Source: Streptomyces sp. ADI95-17 | GTDB lineage: Bacteria; Actinomycetota; Actinomycetes; Streptomycetales; Streptomycetaceae | Assembly: GCF_003846175.1 (NCBI RefSeq) | Contig: NZ_ML123045.1 | Span: 65,012 to 129,011 of the forward strand | DNA: 64,000 nt | Direction of reading: 5' to 3' | In this document: positions 8,694-15,918 of the stretch, piece after piece | Layout of the letters: each line of letters opens with the position of its first letter | How positions within the stretch are numbered: position 1 is the first letter of the stretch | Translations under genes and position numbers: made by a program | The notes under the pieces: generated by a model | Databases searched by the model: none | Seen by the model: the letters and a program-made list of their open reading frames with translations, nothing else | Told to the model about the DNA's origin: nothing

Positions 8694-9278
8694 CTACAGC
8701 AGTGCGTCGATTACGTGCTGCAGGTCGCCGAGCCGCCGCGGCGTGCCGCCGTGCGTCCGCCCAGTGACCGCGATGTACCGGCCGGTCCCGTACAGCTCGA
8801 CCGAGCCGCCACCGCCGACCGTGATGCGCCTGCCGTGCTGCAGCTTGCCGAGCCCCCACACGTGCAGTCCCTCGCCGGACCGGGACACCTCGACCCACGT
8901 GCCGGCTGCGGCGTCAAGGATCGTCTGCGCCCACGGCAGCGGCTCGCCGTCCGGGTCGAGACAGTGGTCGAGATCGAGGCACACGATGCCGTCCCCGTTG
9001 AGAACGAACCCGATCCCGACACCCTCACTGCTCGCCGCGGCCTCGGTATAGCGCGACCAGGTCGACGAGTCAGTGCTGCTCGCCACCGCACCGCCGACCG
9101 TCAGCGGGACCTTGCGCGAGGTGTGCCGGATCCAGCGCGGGCGGCTCGTGAGCTCGGCCGGGGCCGTACGACGAGCACGATGTGCAGCGACTCGGCAGCG
9201 GCCCGAGCAGTACCGTGCGTCGGCCCGAGCCGTGATCGGCATCGGTCCGGGGCAGTGCTCGCAGGTGCGCGTCGACAT
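8694..9278 (-). CDS. Archaeo-eukaryotic-type primase (PrimPol-like) domain protein
   Basis: A 194-residue protein with an N-terminal zinc knuckle (CEHCPGP...YCSGRCRVAAHRAR) followed by a compact primase-polymerase core. Visible active-site features are the acidic CLDLDHC motif, the SGEGLHVWG motif (the SxH-like element) and the later VELYGTGRYIAVTG strand. These features fit the bifunctional primase/polymerase N-terminal family. No fused helicase follows, so it is a minimal version. The start at ATG 9278 removes an upstream extension without coding character. It sits beside the terminase, away from the initiator-like gene at 20737-21681. Confidence 0.75.
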   Translation of the reverse strand: MSTRTCEHCPGPMPITARADARYCSGRCRVAAHRARRTAPAELTSRPRWIRHTSRKVPLTVGGAVASSTDSSTWSRYTEAAASSEGVGIGFVLNGDGIVCLDLDHCLDPDGEPLPWAQTILDAAAGTWVEVSRSGEGLHVWGLGKLQHGRRITVGGGGSVELYGTGRYIAVTGRTHGGTPRRLGDLQHVIDALL

Positions 9279-9527
9279 GCCCCCATGATACCGCAGATGT
9301 AACGGATATAGGTCTCTGACCTGCGAATATGAGTGAATGCTGTGAGGGTCGGGCGGGTGAGAGGCGATATGCGGGCCCTCAACCGCTCGCCATCGAATCA
9401 CCCTGCCCGACCCCTGCCCGCCCGCCAGCGGACCGCCCACGTGCCGCCACGTGGCCGTTTTCCCCAGACCCGTACAGAACCAGCCCCGCAGCACCTCCCG
9501 AGCGCCGTAAGGGGCGGGGAGGGGGAT
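9279..9527 (-). promoter_or_regulatory. Intergenic segment, candidate promoter for leftward late genes
   Basis: About 250 bp with no convincing gene lies ahead of the primase and terminase block. Near the primase start it is locally A+T-richer than its surroundings. It contains an inverted repeat AGGTC-TCT-GACCT at 9310-9322, followed by TATA-like bases. This would be a reasonable place for a leftward promoter and operator. No experimental or comparative support is available, so the call is tentative. Confidence 0.3.
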
Positions 9528-10118
9528 TCACCCCCCAGGGCCGGACGTCGTATCGGAATCCGCCTTCCCCTTGACCACACCCATTCGTAACAGCACCGCG
9601 AGGCATCCCGAGGCGAGGAACCAGTCTTCCAAGGGTTTGGCGACGTCGTGGTGATGAGTGAAATACGCACCACCAACCACGCTGGCGAGAATCAAGCAGC
9701 GTGTGTCACGAAGAAGATCGCCGGGCACCCATTTGCCCGCTCTGAGTGCCCCGGTTTTGGCTTCGAGCTGCTCCGCTTGCGGATCACGAGAGTTTTCGAG
9801 TGCCGCGACGGTATCGCTCATGAATTCCTGCAGGGTCTGAGTATCCGATACCAGGCGAGACCCCGCTTCGCGAGCTGCCTGAGCTCCCCGCTCGGCGTGT
9901 TGCTTCATGTACTTCCCGATACTGTGAAGCGTGCCTTCGTAGGTAAACCACTCCCACGCGTTGCGCAACGATTCGCCGAGCTCCACAAGATCGTTCATTT
10001 CCTCATGCGTCAGGCTTTCGCCCGCAAGGTGCGCAGTCCACACGTCATCCATGCTGAGGATCTGGAAGGCTGTATTGATCCATCTCATTGCCTCGATGTC
10101 GCCGGTCACCTTGCTCAC
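9528..10118 (-). CDS. Unknown protein with C-terminal membrane hairpin
   Basis: A 196-residue protein starting at GTG 10118 behind an AGGAGGA site. Residues 1-125 are soluble and helical, with a coiled-coil-like stretch (GAQAAREAGSRLVSDTQT). Residues about 135-180 contain two hydrophobic stretches (RCLILASVVGGAYF and FLASGCLAVLLRMGVV). Base composition is lower in G+C than nearby phage genes. It has flanking gaps and its own ribosome site, so it may be an accessory cargo gene. Family not recognised. Confidence 0.6.
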   Translation of the reverse strand: MSKVTGDIEAMRWINTAFQILSMDDVWTAHLAGESLTHEEMNDLVELGESLRNAWEWFTYEGTLHSIGKYMKQHAERGAQAAREAGSRLVSDTQTLQEFMSDTVAALENSRDPQAEQLEAKTGALRAGKWVPGDLLRDTRCLILASVVGGAYFTHHHDVAKPLEDWFLASGCLAVLLRMGVVKGKADSDTTSGPGG

Positions 10119-10200
10119 GTGCGTCCTCCTGCCGTCGTGCTGTTTCCATCAAGGAATCGTGGGGGAGTAGCCGCGGCCACTGGGGGTGCGCCGAACGGAG

Positions 10201-10503
10201 TCAGATGATCCCCGGATGGCGCTCCGGCGGCCGCTGCGTGCGGACCGCCCACCGCGCGGCGTTGCCCTCGCGGCTGCTCTTGACGGCGTGGTGGTGTGCG
10301 CACAGCGCTTGCAGGTTCTCGTACCGGTGGTCGTTGCCGGGCACGATGTGGTCGACCTGGTTCGCGTGGTGCCCGCACACGACGCGTCCCTCGCGCCACC
10401 TGCATCGGTACTCGTCACGGTGCAGAACATATGGGCGGATGACGGTGTACCAGCCGGGCGGCAGCTCGTCGCGTCTCGTGCTGTCGGCCCATCCTCCACT
10501 CAT
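10201..10503 (-). CDS. HNH endonuclease
   Basis: A 100-residue protein with a clear HNH nuclease fold: NQVDHIVPGNDHRYENLQALC carries the DH and N residues, and AHHHAVK carries the final H. Cysteines in RCRWREGRVVCGHH and LCAHHH may bind structural zinc. Small HNH proteins encoded near terminase often assist cleavage at the packaging site; others are free-standing homing nucleases. The ATG at 10503 overlaps the stop of the interrupted gene before it by 4 bases, so it belonged to that translation unit. Confidence 0.87.
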   Translation of the reverse strand: MSGGWADSTRRDELPPGWYTVIRPYVLHRDEYRCRWREGRVVCGHHANQVDHIVPGNDHRYENLQALCAHHHAVKSSREGNAARWAVRTQRPPERHPGII

Positions 10504-10769
10504 GCTCTGGCGTCCTCGGGTTCGTCGTACTGCTCGGGCTCGTCGTCCTGGTCGGAGCGTTCGACGAGCGAGTCGAGCGAGACGCGGTCGAGGTCGTACT
10601 GCGCGGTGAACCCGATCGGTGTGCGGTTCGGTTCGTCGGCTAGCTCGCGGTCGAGTGCGGTGAGCAGTCGTACGGCTGTGACCTCGACCTGATCGAGCGT
10701 GGGCTGCTGCTCGTCGGGGTCGGTCCTGATCTCGACCTCTCATGTCCCGTCCGTGAGGCGTACGCGCAT
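10500..10769 (-). pseudogene. Small acidic phage gene interrupted by in-frame TGA
   Basis: From ATG 10769 the frame reads MRVRLTDGT and then meets TGA at 10740-10742. The same frame continues for 79 more sense codons (EVEIRTDPDEQQPTLD... to EDARA) and ends in an ATGA overlap with the HNH gene. The downstream part has strong high-G+C third-position coding character, and no ATG, GTG or TTG start exists between the TGA and the body. It is a broken gene, a sequencing error, or a UGA that is read through. The product is unrecognised. Confidence 0.7.
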
Positions 10770-10857
10770 GGCGGGGTACCCCTCTCGGCCGGGTGGGGGT
10801 GTGGGCGGGGGTGAGGCGGTACTGTGCCACCCTCACAAAGTCACGGGGCTGGGGTAT

Positions 10858-11592
10858 ATGACGTTAGATCAGGTGCTCGCGATCGTAGCCACGCTCATTA
10901 CGATCCCTGTGGCGGGCGCGACCTTGGTGCGTGCCCGGAAGGGTTTGGAGCGCGACAGGCGAGAGGTGGCAAAAGATCTGCGTGGTGCCGTATTTGGTTC
11001 CGGCGGACAGATCGCTGTAGGCGGTGATGTGTATGCGCCCGCATTTGTCAGTGGTCCGAAGGAACCAGACGAGGGCGCCACACGAGAGCGACCGTTGGCA
11101 GCTCAACAAAGAGTTGATGATGATCGTTTTGCCGAGCTCCTCGTGCAGCGTTACGCATACGGCCTCACGCAGTCGCAACGCAGCTTCCTTACGAGTCAGG
11201 TGTTCTCGGTGCTCGGCGGCGGTGTGCTGCTGATCGGGATCGGCCTCGCAATTTGGCGCGCCGAGACGAGCGGCGATCTGTACGCGTCCATGGTGACGAC
11301 GACCGCCGGGATCGTGACGACGGTGATCGGGCGTCTGTTTCACCGTGAGTCGGATAAGGCTTTGAAGCACATGGCGTCGGAGACGGATGCGTTGCGGGAT
11401 GACATGCGCGCCGAGCGGTCTGCAGAGCAAGCGATCTTGCTTCTTGCCGAGGTTGACGATCCGGAGATCAAGGCGCGGTTGCAGGCCGGTCTGATCATGA
11501 GGTTCGCGGGTTCGGAGATGCCGGCGCTCCGCGATGCTCCGGTAGTGCCGGCGCCGCGGATGGATAAGGAACCGTCGGGCGACGAGAGGTAG
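10858..11592 (+). CDS. Two-TM membrane protein resembling TRADD-N-associated domain
   Basis: A 244-residue rightward gene starting at ATG 10858. Residues 1-25 contain a hydrophobic segment (VLAIVATLITIPVAGATLV). The central region (RYAYGLTQSQRSFLTSQ, then two TM helices VLGGGVLLIGIGLAIW and TTAGIVTTVIGRLF, then RESDKALKHMASE) resembles the two-TM domain first described beside TRADD-N domains in bacterial NLR-like conflict systems. A soluble cytoplasmic tail follows. Position against the main transcription direction and next to an SRA-nuclease gene fits phage-carried defence or exclusion cargo. The family link is from memory of the motif and is moderate. Confidence 0.6.
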   Translation: MTLDQVLAIVATLITIPVAGATLVRARKGLERDRREVAKDLRGAVFGSGGQIAVGGDVYAPAFVSGPKEPDEGATRERPLAAQQRVDDDRFAELLVQRYAYGLTQSQRSFLTSQVFSVLGGGVLLIGIGLAIWRAETSGDLYASMVTTTAGIVTTVIGRLFHRESDKALKHMASETDALRDDMRAERSAEQAILLLAEVDDPEIKARLQAGLIMRFAGSEMPALRDAPVVPAPRMDKEPSGDER

Positions 11593-11681
11593 CTCGTTAA
11601 CCTTGCGTGTCCCGTCGGGCGAGGTCTACGAACATGAGGCTGTGACCTTGTGTCGGGGTGGGGCGTTGCGCTGGTTTGGGG

Positions 11682-11712
11682 TGCCGCCGCCCCACCAGCG
11701 CGGGCGGCGGCA
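11682..11712. terminator. Convergent hairpin between two accessory genes
   Basis: A perfect 11-bp inverted repeat (TGCCGCCGCCC at 11682-11692, GGGCGGCGGCA at 11702-11712, loop of 9) lies between the rightward 2-TM gene and the leftward SRA-nuclease gene. There is no U-tract, which is common for Streptomyces terminators. It could end both transcripts. Confidence 0.55.
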
Positions 11713-11760
11713 GTCGGGCGGTCGGCGGCGGGAGTTGCCGGATCGCCCGAGGGGATCTCG

Positions 11761-12741
11761 CTACGCGAGCGGGTATCCGTTGAAGTGATCGCCGTTCTTC
11801 ACGACCAGGGCGATTCCCAAACTCTCAACGTAGTCGCGCACGTCGGCCTCGGGTTCAGTCGGAATCAGAATTGCAGTGCGAAGGCCCGGGGCGCCGATAT
11901 GACGGCGGTAGTCGAGCAACTGCGCAACGGCCATGCGTACATCGATGCGCCGGCTGCGTCCCTTGACTTCGTAGAGCACGTTTTCGGTTGAGTCATACAG
12001 GTCGGTCAGCAGTGCCCCGCGGCATCCCTTGATGGTCAGCTGGTAGCGGCCGACTTCGTGCCCCAGGCCGACGAGGTGAGTCTCGAAGAGAGTCGACAGC
12101 TTGGACTCGCGGCGAGTTACGGTGCGGGGCCCGGCGGAGGGCGTGTAGGTCGTCTCCGGGGTGCCGTATTGCTCCGGGGCCAACAGCGCTGACGACGTCT
12201 CGGCCGCGGGGACACGGATTGCTGCTGTTTCGACAGCCGGGGGAATCCGGTCTTCGTCGCGGACGTCGATGGCGCTTCGGCCGGTCGGCCGCAGGCGAAA
12301 GACGTAGACGCATCGAAGTGTGCCGTCCCCATCGTGATTCCAGCGTTCGAGGTAGGGCTCGACAGAGTCGACGACGACCTCGCCGATATAGCGCTGATAC
12401 TTTGTGCGGCTGCCCGGTACGTAGCCGTTGGCGAGGAACAGGTGCAACGCCCGGCCGTGGTCGACGTGTTCAAGAATCGACTTGTTGCCGCGGGTGAGCT
12501 GTTGGTCACCGGCGGAGCCCTCGCCGGTGTAGTGGTAGATGGGGGTGCCGTCGTCGTCTTCGGTCCATCCGTCGAAGGTGTATCCGTACTGCTCGCCTTC
12601 GTCAGGGTCGGAGTAGATGAAGACGTTCGGTGTCTGGCGCGAGCCGATGATCCCGCCCTGCGTGGCGCCGCCGTAGACGGCTGCGACAGCGGCACGGGTG
12701 GTGATCAGGTCGGGGGCGAGGTGGAGTTCATTCGTCGGCAT
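11761..12741 (-). CDS. SRA (ScoMcrA-type) domain fused to PD-(D/E)XK nuclease
   Basis: A 326-residue predicted modification-dependent (type IV-like) restriction enzyme. Residues about 12-165 (AAVYGGATQGGIIGSR, SDPDEGEQYGYTFDGW, YTGEGSAGDQQLTRGN, YVFRLRPTG) match the SRA domain of ScoMcrA-like enzymes that flips out modified bases. After a linker, residues about 230-310 show a PD-(D/E)XK core: ETH helix, LLTDLYD with the first acid, LYEVKG as the ExK, then AQLLDY as a QxxxY element. Known ScoMcrA uses an HNH nuclease, so this pairing is different. The start is ATG 12741; a longer open frame upstream has no coding character. Confidence 0.78.
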   Translation of the reverse strand: MPTNELHLAPDLITTRAAVAAVYGGATQGGIIGSRQTPNVFIYSDPDEGEQYGYTFDGWTEDDDGTPIYHYTGEGSAGDQQLTRGNKSILEHVDHGRALHLFLANGYVPGSRTKYQRYIGEVVVDSVEPYLERWNHDGDGTLRCVYVFRLRPTGRSAIDVRDEDRIPPAVETAAIRVPAAETSSALLAPEQYGTPETTYTPSAGPRTVTRRESKLSTLFETHLVGLGHEVGRYQLTIKGCRGALLTDLYDSTENVLYEVKGRSRRIDVRMAVAQLLDYRRHIGAPGLRTAILIPTEPEADVRDYVESLGIALVVKNGDHFNGYPLA

Positions 12742-12907
12742 GTCAGGCAATCTATGTTGCTGCACTGACAGCGGGGTCGGGGGTGCCGGACATGCGAACA
12801 GCCCCCGTGATGTGGTGGGGGCTGTCGGGTGGTTTCTGATTCCGGGCATGCGGAACTGCGGCCAATCTTGCGACACGTGATCGTGTGGCGTCAAGCGGGA
12901 TTGTGGC

Positions 12908-13105
12908 CAGAGAGAGCGGGTGTGCGCTCGCGCGCCACTACCTGTGGGTGCTCTCTCTGATCAGCCCCCCTTATGTAGTTGGAGTGGAGTGGAGTGGACC
13001 CCGCGCGCGTGAGTCCCGGGGGAGTCCCCCGGGGACAGAACGCGTTGACCTGGGGATATGTGGAAAAGTAGACGGAGAATCGATCGCGTTTCTTTTACGA
13101 TTGGT
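12908..13105 (+). repeat. Copy A of a ~200-bp origin-like repeat
   Basis: This non-coding copy matches 21064-21258 in direct orientation. Shared parts, in order, are: an AGAGAGAG...CTCTCTCT inverted repeat around a CTACCTGT core; tandem GGAGT pentamers (GGAGTGGAGTGGAGTGGA); a CGCGCGTGAG block; a palindrome CCCGGGGGA-G-TCCCCCGGG; and, 21 bp further, a small hairpin AATCG...CGATT with a 15-base TTTCTT-containing loop. A TTTTCCACA sequence on the opposite strand near 13060 is one mismatch from a Streptomyces DnaA box. It could be a second origin-like site or a relic of a duplicated initiator gene. The 12742-12907 stretch before it holds nothing recognisable. Confidence 0.7.
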
Positions 13106-13199
13106 TGAGGGTTCGCGCTTGATTCTGCGTCGAAACGCATCAGAAGAGGAGTGTCCCCCCGCCCTGAGGGGACGCGGCGGGTGCGGAATCACTGAGCTC

Positions 13200-13425
13200 T
13201 TTCAGCGTGGCCACTGGGTGACCATGAGCTTCAAACGCCCGCCAGGCGGTGAACTCGCCCCCACCCGGCGCAGCATCAACGGGCTCCTCACCCAGGCCCT
13301 GCGCCCTGTCGAACGCGGCATGGCACGGCTGAAGTGCTGGCAGATGTTCCGCAGGTCACGCATCAGCCCCGAACCAGGTGACGTCATTCGCGAGAGCCGT
13401 CCTCGCCCTGGAGAGGCAACGCTGA
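13200..13425 (+). pseudogene. IS5-family transposase C-terminal remnant (frameshifted)
   Basis: The frame after about 13224 reads RRSINGLLTQALRPVERGMARLKCWQMFRRSRISPE, closely resembling the C-terminal DDE domain of IS5-type transposases (the VERGMARLKCWQIFRKAR signature). After that the frame must shift by one base to read VTSFARAVLALERQR and stop at 13423-13425, which is the expected transposase end. The N-terminal and catalytic parts are absent, so it cannot be active. It records a past insertion beside repeat copy A. Confidence 0.72.
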
Positions 13426-13432
13426 TACACGG

Positions 13433-13438
13433 TATAAG
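13433..13438 (+). promoter_or_regulatory. Candidate -10 box for a leaderless transcript
   Basis: TATAAG ends nine bases before the ATG of the membrane-protein gene at 13447, and no ribosome site separates them. A start of transcription at or beside the ATG would make the mRNA leaderless, which is common in Streptomyces. The box lies just downstream of the transposase remnant, so the insertion may have supplied or reshaped the promoter. No good -35 match is seen. Confidence 0.35.
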
Positions 13439-13446
13439 TCGGTGCC

Positions 13447-14118
13447 ATGTTGATACTCGCAGGCGAAGAGTCCGGAACTGATATCTGGGCGGTCGTTGGT
13501 GCCATCGGCACCATGCTGGCGGTCCCGACAGCTCTCCTGGTCGGCTGGATCGCCTATCGAGCCGTCTGGCCACGTCGCAAGGTGCGGTGGTCTGCGCGCG
13601 TCAGCCCGCTCATGAGCCACAGCGCAGCTCACGGGGGAGGTTTGAACGTCCAATGGTCAGGCGCATCCCTGTTGAGACCTCACGTCATTGAGATCGAGCT
13701 GACAAATATCGGCAACAAAGACCTGGAGCCAACACATTTCAGTTCGTTGCCTGTTGAGGTCACATGCACGACGCCCGTCGTAGCCCTGCTCCAGGAACGG
13801 TCCGAACCGACTGTTCAGCGCGTACTCCCGGCCTCGATGTCGAGCCACGGGCTCTCACTTGCTACGGCTACACCGTTTCATCGTGGACAGGTTCTGACTT
13901 ACGTGGCGCTCGTGGATGGGGTGGATCCCGTGATCGATCTCCGAGCGTCTTTGACGAACGCCTCGATCGATCGGAGGGATCCGCCATCGCCGGGCACGGA
14001 GCGAGCAGCTTCAGCCCGGAGCCGCTGGGTGGCTCTCGCTGTGATGGCGCCATTCGCTATCGTCAGCACGTTGGTGCAGGGATATGACCTAATCCAGTTG
14101 ATTGCTTACGAGTGGTGA
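13447..14118 (+). CDS. Rightward accessory membrane protein
   Basis: A 223-residue protein with an N-terminal membrane segment (about 13-38, VGAIGTMLAVPTALLVGWIAYRAV). A soluble, beta-rich domain of about 140 residues follows (PHVIEIELTNIGNKDLEPTHF is a clear strand pattern), then a C-terminal TM helix (WVALAVMAPFAIVSTLV). The topology suggests a domain tethered at both ends. The gene is monocistronic, opposite to the main operons, and less G+C-rich than phage core genes. Family not recognised; probably prophage cargo. Confidence 0.65.
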   Translation: MLILAGEESGTDIWAVVGAIGTMLAVPTALLVGWIAYRAVWPRRKVRWSARVSPLMSHSAAHGGGLNVQWSGASLLRPHVIEIELTNIGNKDLEPTHFSSLPVEVTCTTPVVALLQERSEPTVQRVLPASMSSHGLSLATATPFHRGQVLTYVALVDGVDPVIDLRASLTNASIDRRDPPSPGTERAASARSRWVALAVMAPFAIVSTLVQGYDLIQLIAYEW

Positions 14119-14184
14119 GTTCGGCTCCCGTTGTACGCCAACGGCACTGACGGATGCGGTGTTCGCCGTCGTCGGGCTTGGTCA

Positions 14185-15411
14185 TCAGTGCACTCCGGAT
14201 GCGGTTGCGGTGGGTTGCGGTTGCGCAGCTGTGGTTGCGCGGATGCGGGATTCGGCTGCACGGATGATGCGTTGGGCCCGGGGCTGGCCGATGTGTAGCT
14301 CGGTCTGCAGGCGCCGGAGCGACAGCGGCCCGGTGCGGGCGAGTTCGACCGCGGCCGCGATCAGCTGCTCGTCGGATGCGCGCGCAATCGGCTGCGCGGG
14401 TGGCGGCTGCGGGGGCGCGGGCGGTTGCGCATCTGCGGTGACCTCGGGAATCGCCGGGGCCATGGGGGCGAGGTCGAGGACGAACTCGCGGGGCGGTAGC
14501 CACCAGAACGGCGGGGCGGGCGCGTCCGCATCCGACTGCGCATCTGCATCCGGCTGTTCGGGTACGGGGTCGAGTGCACCCGCATCCGGGTCCGGCTGCG
14601 CATCCGCATCTGCATCCGGTGTCGGCAGCTCGGATGCGGGTGCGGGGGTGAGTGCGGCCGGGGTCGGGGGTGCGAGTGCGAGCGCCTCGGATGCAGCCCG
14701 GTCGAACTCGTCGGATGCATCCGGCTGTTCGTCCTCGGCCGGGTCCGGCTGCGCATCCGATCCGGGCAGCGGCCGGCCGTACCGGGCGAGGCGCAGCGGC
14801 AGCAGCAGCTCGACGGGTGCAGTCCGCCGCCACCGCCGCCCGAATCGCGCCTGCAGCTGCGCCTTGTAGATCAGCCGGTCCTGTTCGAGCTTGATGACCT
14901 GCTTGTAACTCCGCAGCTCCCACAGCTTCATCCGGCGCCACAGACGGAACGTCGGAACCGGGGAGAGCAGCCACCGCGACAGACGCACGGGCTCGATGTG
15001 CCGGTCGGCGGTGATGTCCGCGAGCCGGCCGACGGCGGCGCGGGCCGCCTCGACGACGACGACGAACAGCACCGGGATCACGGCGTGCATGCCGACGCCG
15101 AGCGGGTCCGGCCAGGCTGCTGCGCCGTTGAACGTGATCGTTGCCGCGGTGAGCAGCCACGCGGTGTGGCGCAGCAGCGGGAACGGCATGCGCAGCCAGG
15201 ACAGCAGCAGGTCGAGGGCGAGCAGGACGATGATCCCGGCGTCGATGCCGATCGGGAACACGAGCGCGAACTCGCCGAAGTGCTTGCGCTCGGCGAGGCT
15301 GCGGACGGCGGCGTACGACCCGGCGAATCCGATCCCGGCGATCAGTACGGCGCCGCCGGCCACGGTGGCGACGAGTCGGCGCTGCAGCGGTGTGAGGGCA
15401 GTGCGGTGCAC
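14185..15411 (-). CDS. DUF2637 membrane protein with Asp/Ala/Pro linker and C-terminal HTH
   Basis: A 408-residue protein starting at GTG 15411 behind GGGAG. Residues about 1-125 carry four hydrophobic helices of the DUF2637 family (RKHFGEFALVFPIGIDAGI, LLLSWLRMPFPLL, VIPVLFVVVVEAAR), followed by the conserved DITADRHIEPVRLSRWL segment and FRLWRRMKLWELRS. Residues about 195-340 are a disordered Asp/Ala/Pro linker. The last 65 residues (LSLRRLQTELHIGQPRAQRIIRAA) look like a winged-helix DNA-binding domain. DUF2637 proteins are common on Streptomyces plasmids and integrative elements, with unclear roles in replication or transfer control. Confidence 0.82.
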   Translation of the reverse strand: MHRTALTPLQRRLVATVAGGAVLIAGIGFAGSYAAVRSLAERKHFGEFALVFPIGIDAGIIVLLALDLLLSWLRMPFPLLRHTAWLLTAATITFNGAAAWPDPLGVGMHAVIPVLFVVVVEAARAAVGRLADITADRHIEPVRLSRWLLSPVPTFRLWRRMKLWELRSYKQVIKLEQDRLIYKAQLQARFGRRWRRTAPVELLLPLRLARYGRPLPGSDAQPDPAEDEQPDASDEFDRAASEALALAPPTPAALTPAPASELPTPDADADAQPDPDAGALDPVPEQPDADAQSDADAPAPPFWWLPPREFVLDLAPMAPAIPEVTADAQPPAPPQPPPAQPIARASDEQLIAAAVELARTGPLSLRRLQTELHIGQPRAQRIIRAAESRIRATTAAQPQPTATASGVH

Positions 15412-15478
15412 GGAGATATCTCCCGATGGGTGGCCGGACCCCTCGACGGGGTGGCGTGAGGTCCGGCCGGCTTGGCGG

Positions 15479-15640
15479 TCAGCCGCGGCGGGCGTGCTGC
15501 CTGGCCGCGGTCGCACGTACGTCTGCGCCAGTGCGGTAGTCCTCGGCGCACGCGGCGACGGTGGCCGGTTCGGCGACGATGCGGTTCGGGCGCGGCTCGC
15601 GGTCCGGGGTTTCGTCCTCGGGCCGCTCGTCGGCGCTCAT
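15479..15640 (-). CDS. Small 53-aa phage protein
   Basis: Reads MSADERPEDETPDREPRPNR and continues to a basic end (ATAARQHARRG). It is coupled to the upstream gene by an ATGA overlap, has strong third-position G/C, and fills the space exactly up to the DUF2637 gene leader. The N-terminal half is acidic and Pro-rich and the C-terminal half is basic and helical. Function unknown. Confidence 0.55.
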   Translation of the reverse strand: MSADERPEDETPDREPRPNRIVAEPATVAACAEDYRTGADVRATAARQHARRG

Positions 15641-15918
15641 GTGGTGCTCGCGGTGTCGTCGAGGGTCCGGTACCCGGTGGCGGGCGTCTCGTCGAGGCGG
15701 GCGCGCAGGTAGTAGGTGATCCAGCCGGGACCGAACTGCGCGGCGCCCGCGAGGACGTCCCGCAGCGCGACGGCGGCGTGTCCGGCCCGGTCGGCGAGAA
15801 CACGGCTGTACGCCGCGGCGTCGTCGGGGGTGGCGGGTGCGGGGATGTCGATCGCGTCGAGGATCGTCTGCAGGAACTCCAGGGTCGGCCCGTCGAGGGG
15901 CGCCGGGGTGCCCATCAT
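15637..15918 (-). CDS. Unknown small helical protein
   Basis: A 93-residue protein starting at ATG 15918, which overlaps the preceding stop (TGATG). It is mostly helical (GPTLEFLQTILDAIDIPAPA, SRVLADRAGHAAVALRDVLAG) with a conserved-looking GPGWITYYLRARLDE segment. Its place in an unbroken three-gene coupled unit ahead of the DUF2637 gene supports it as a real gene. Such small helical proteins recur on Streptomyces mobile elements; function unknown. Confidence 0.6.
   Translation of the reverse strand: MMGTPAPLDGPTLEFLQTILDAIDIPAPATPDDAAAYSRVLADRAGHAAVALRDVLAGAAQFGPGWITYYLRARLDETPATGYRTLDDTASTT

Noticed and set aside
12885..13481. 198-residue rightward frame as an intact gene
   Set aside because: Its first part covers non-coding repeat copy A and its last part leaves the transposase frame, so only the 13200-13425 remnant is supported.
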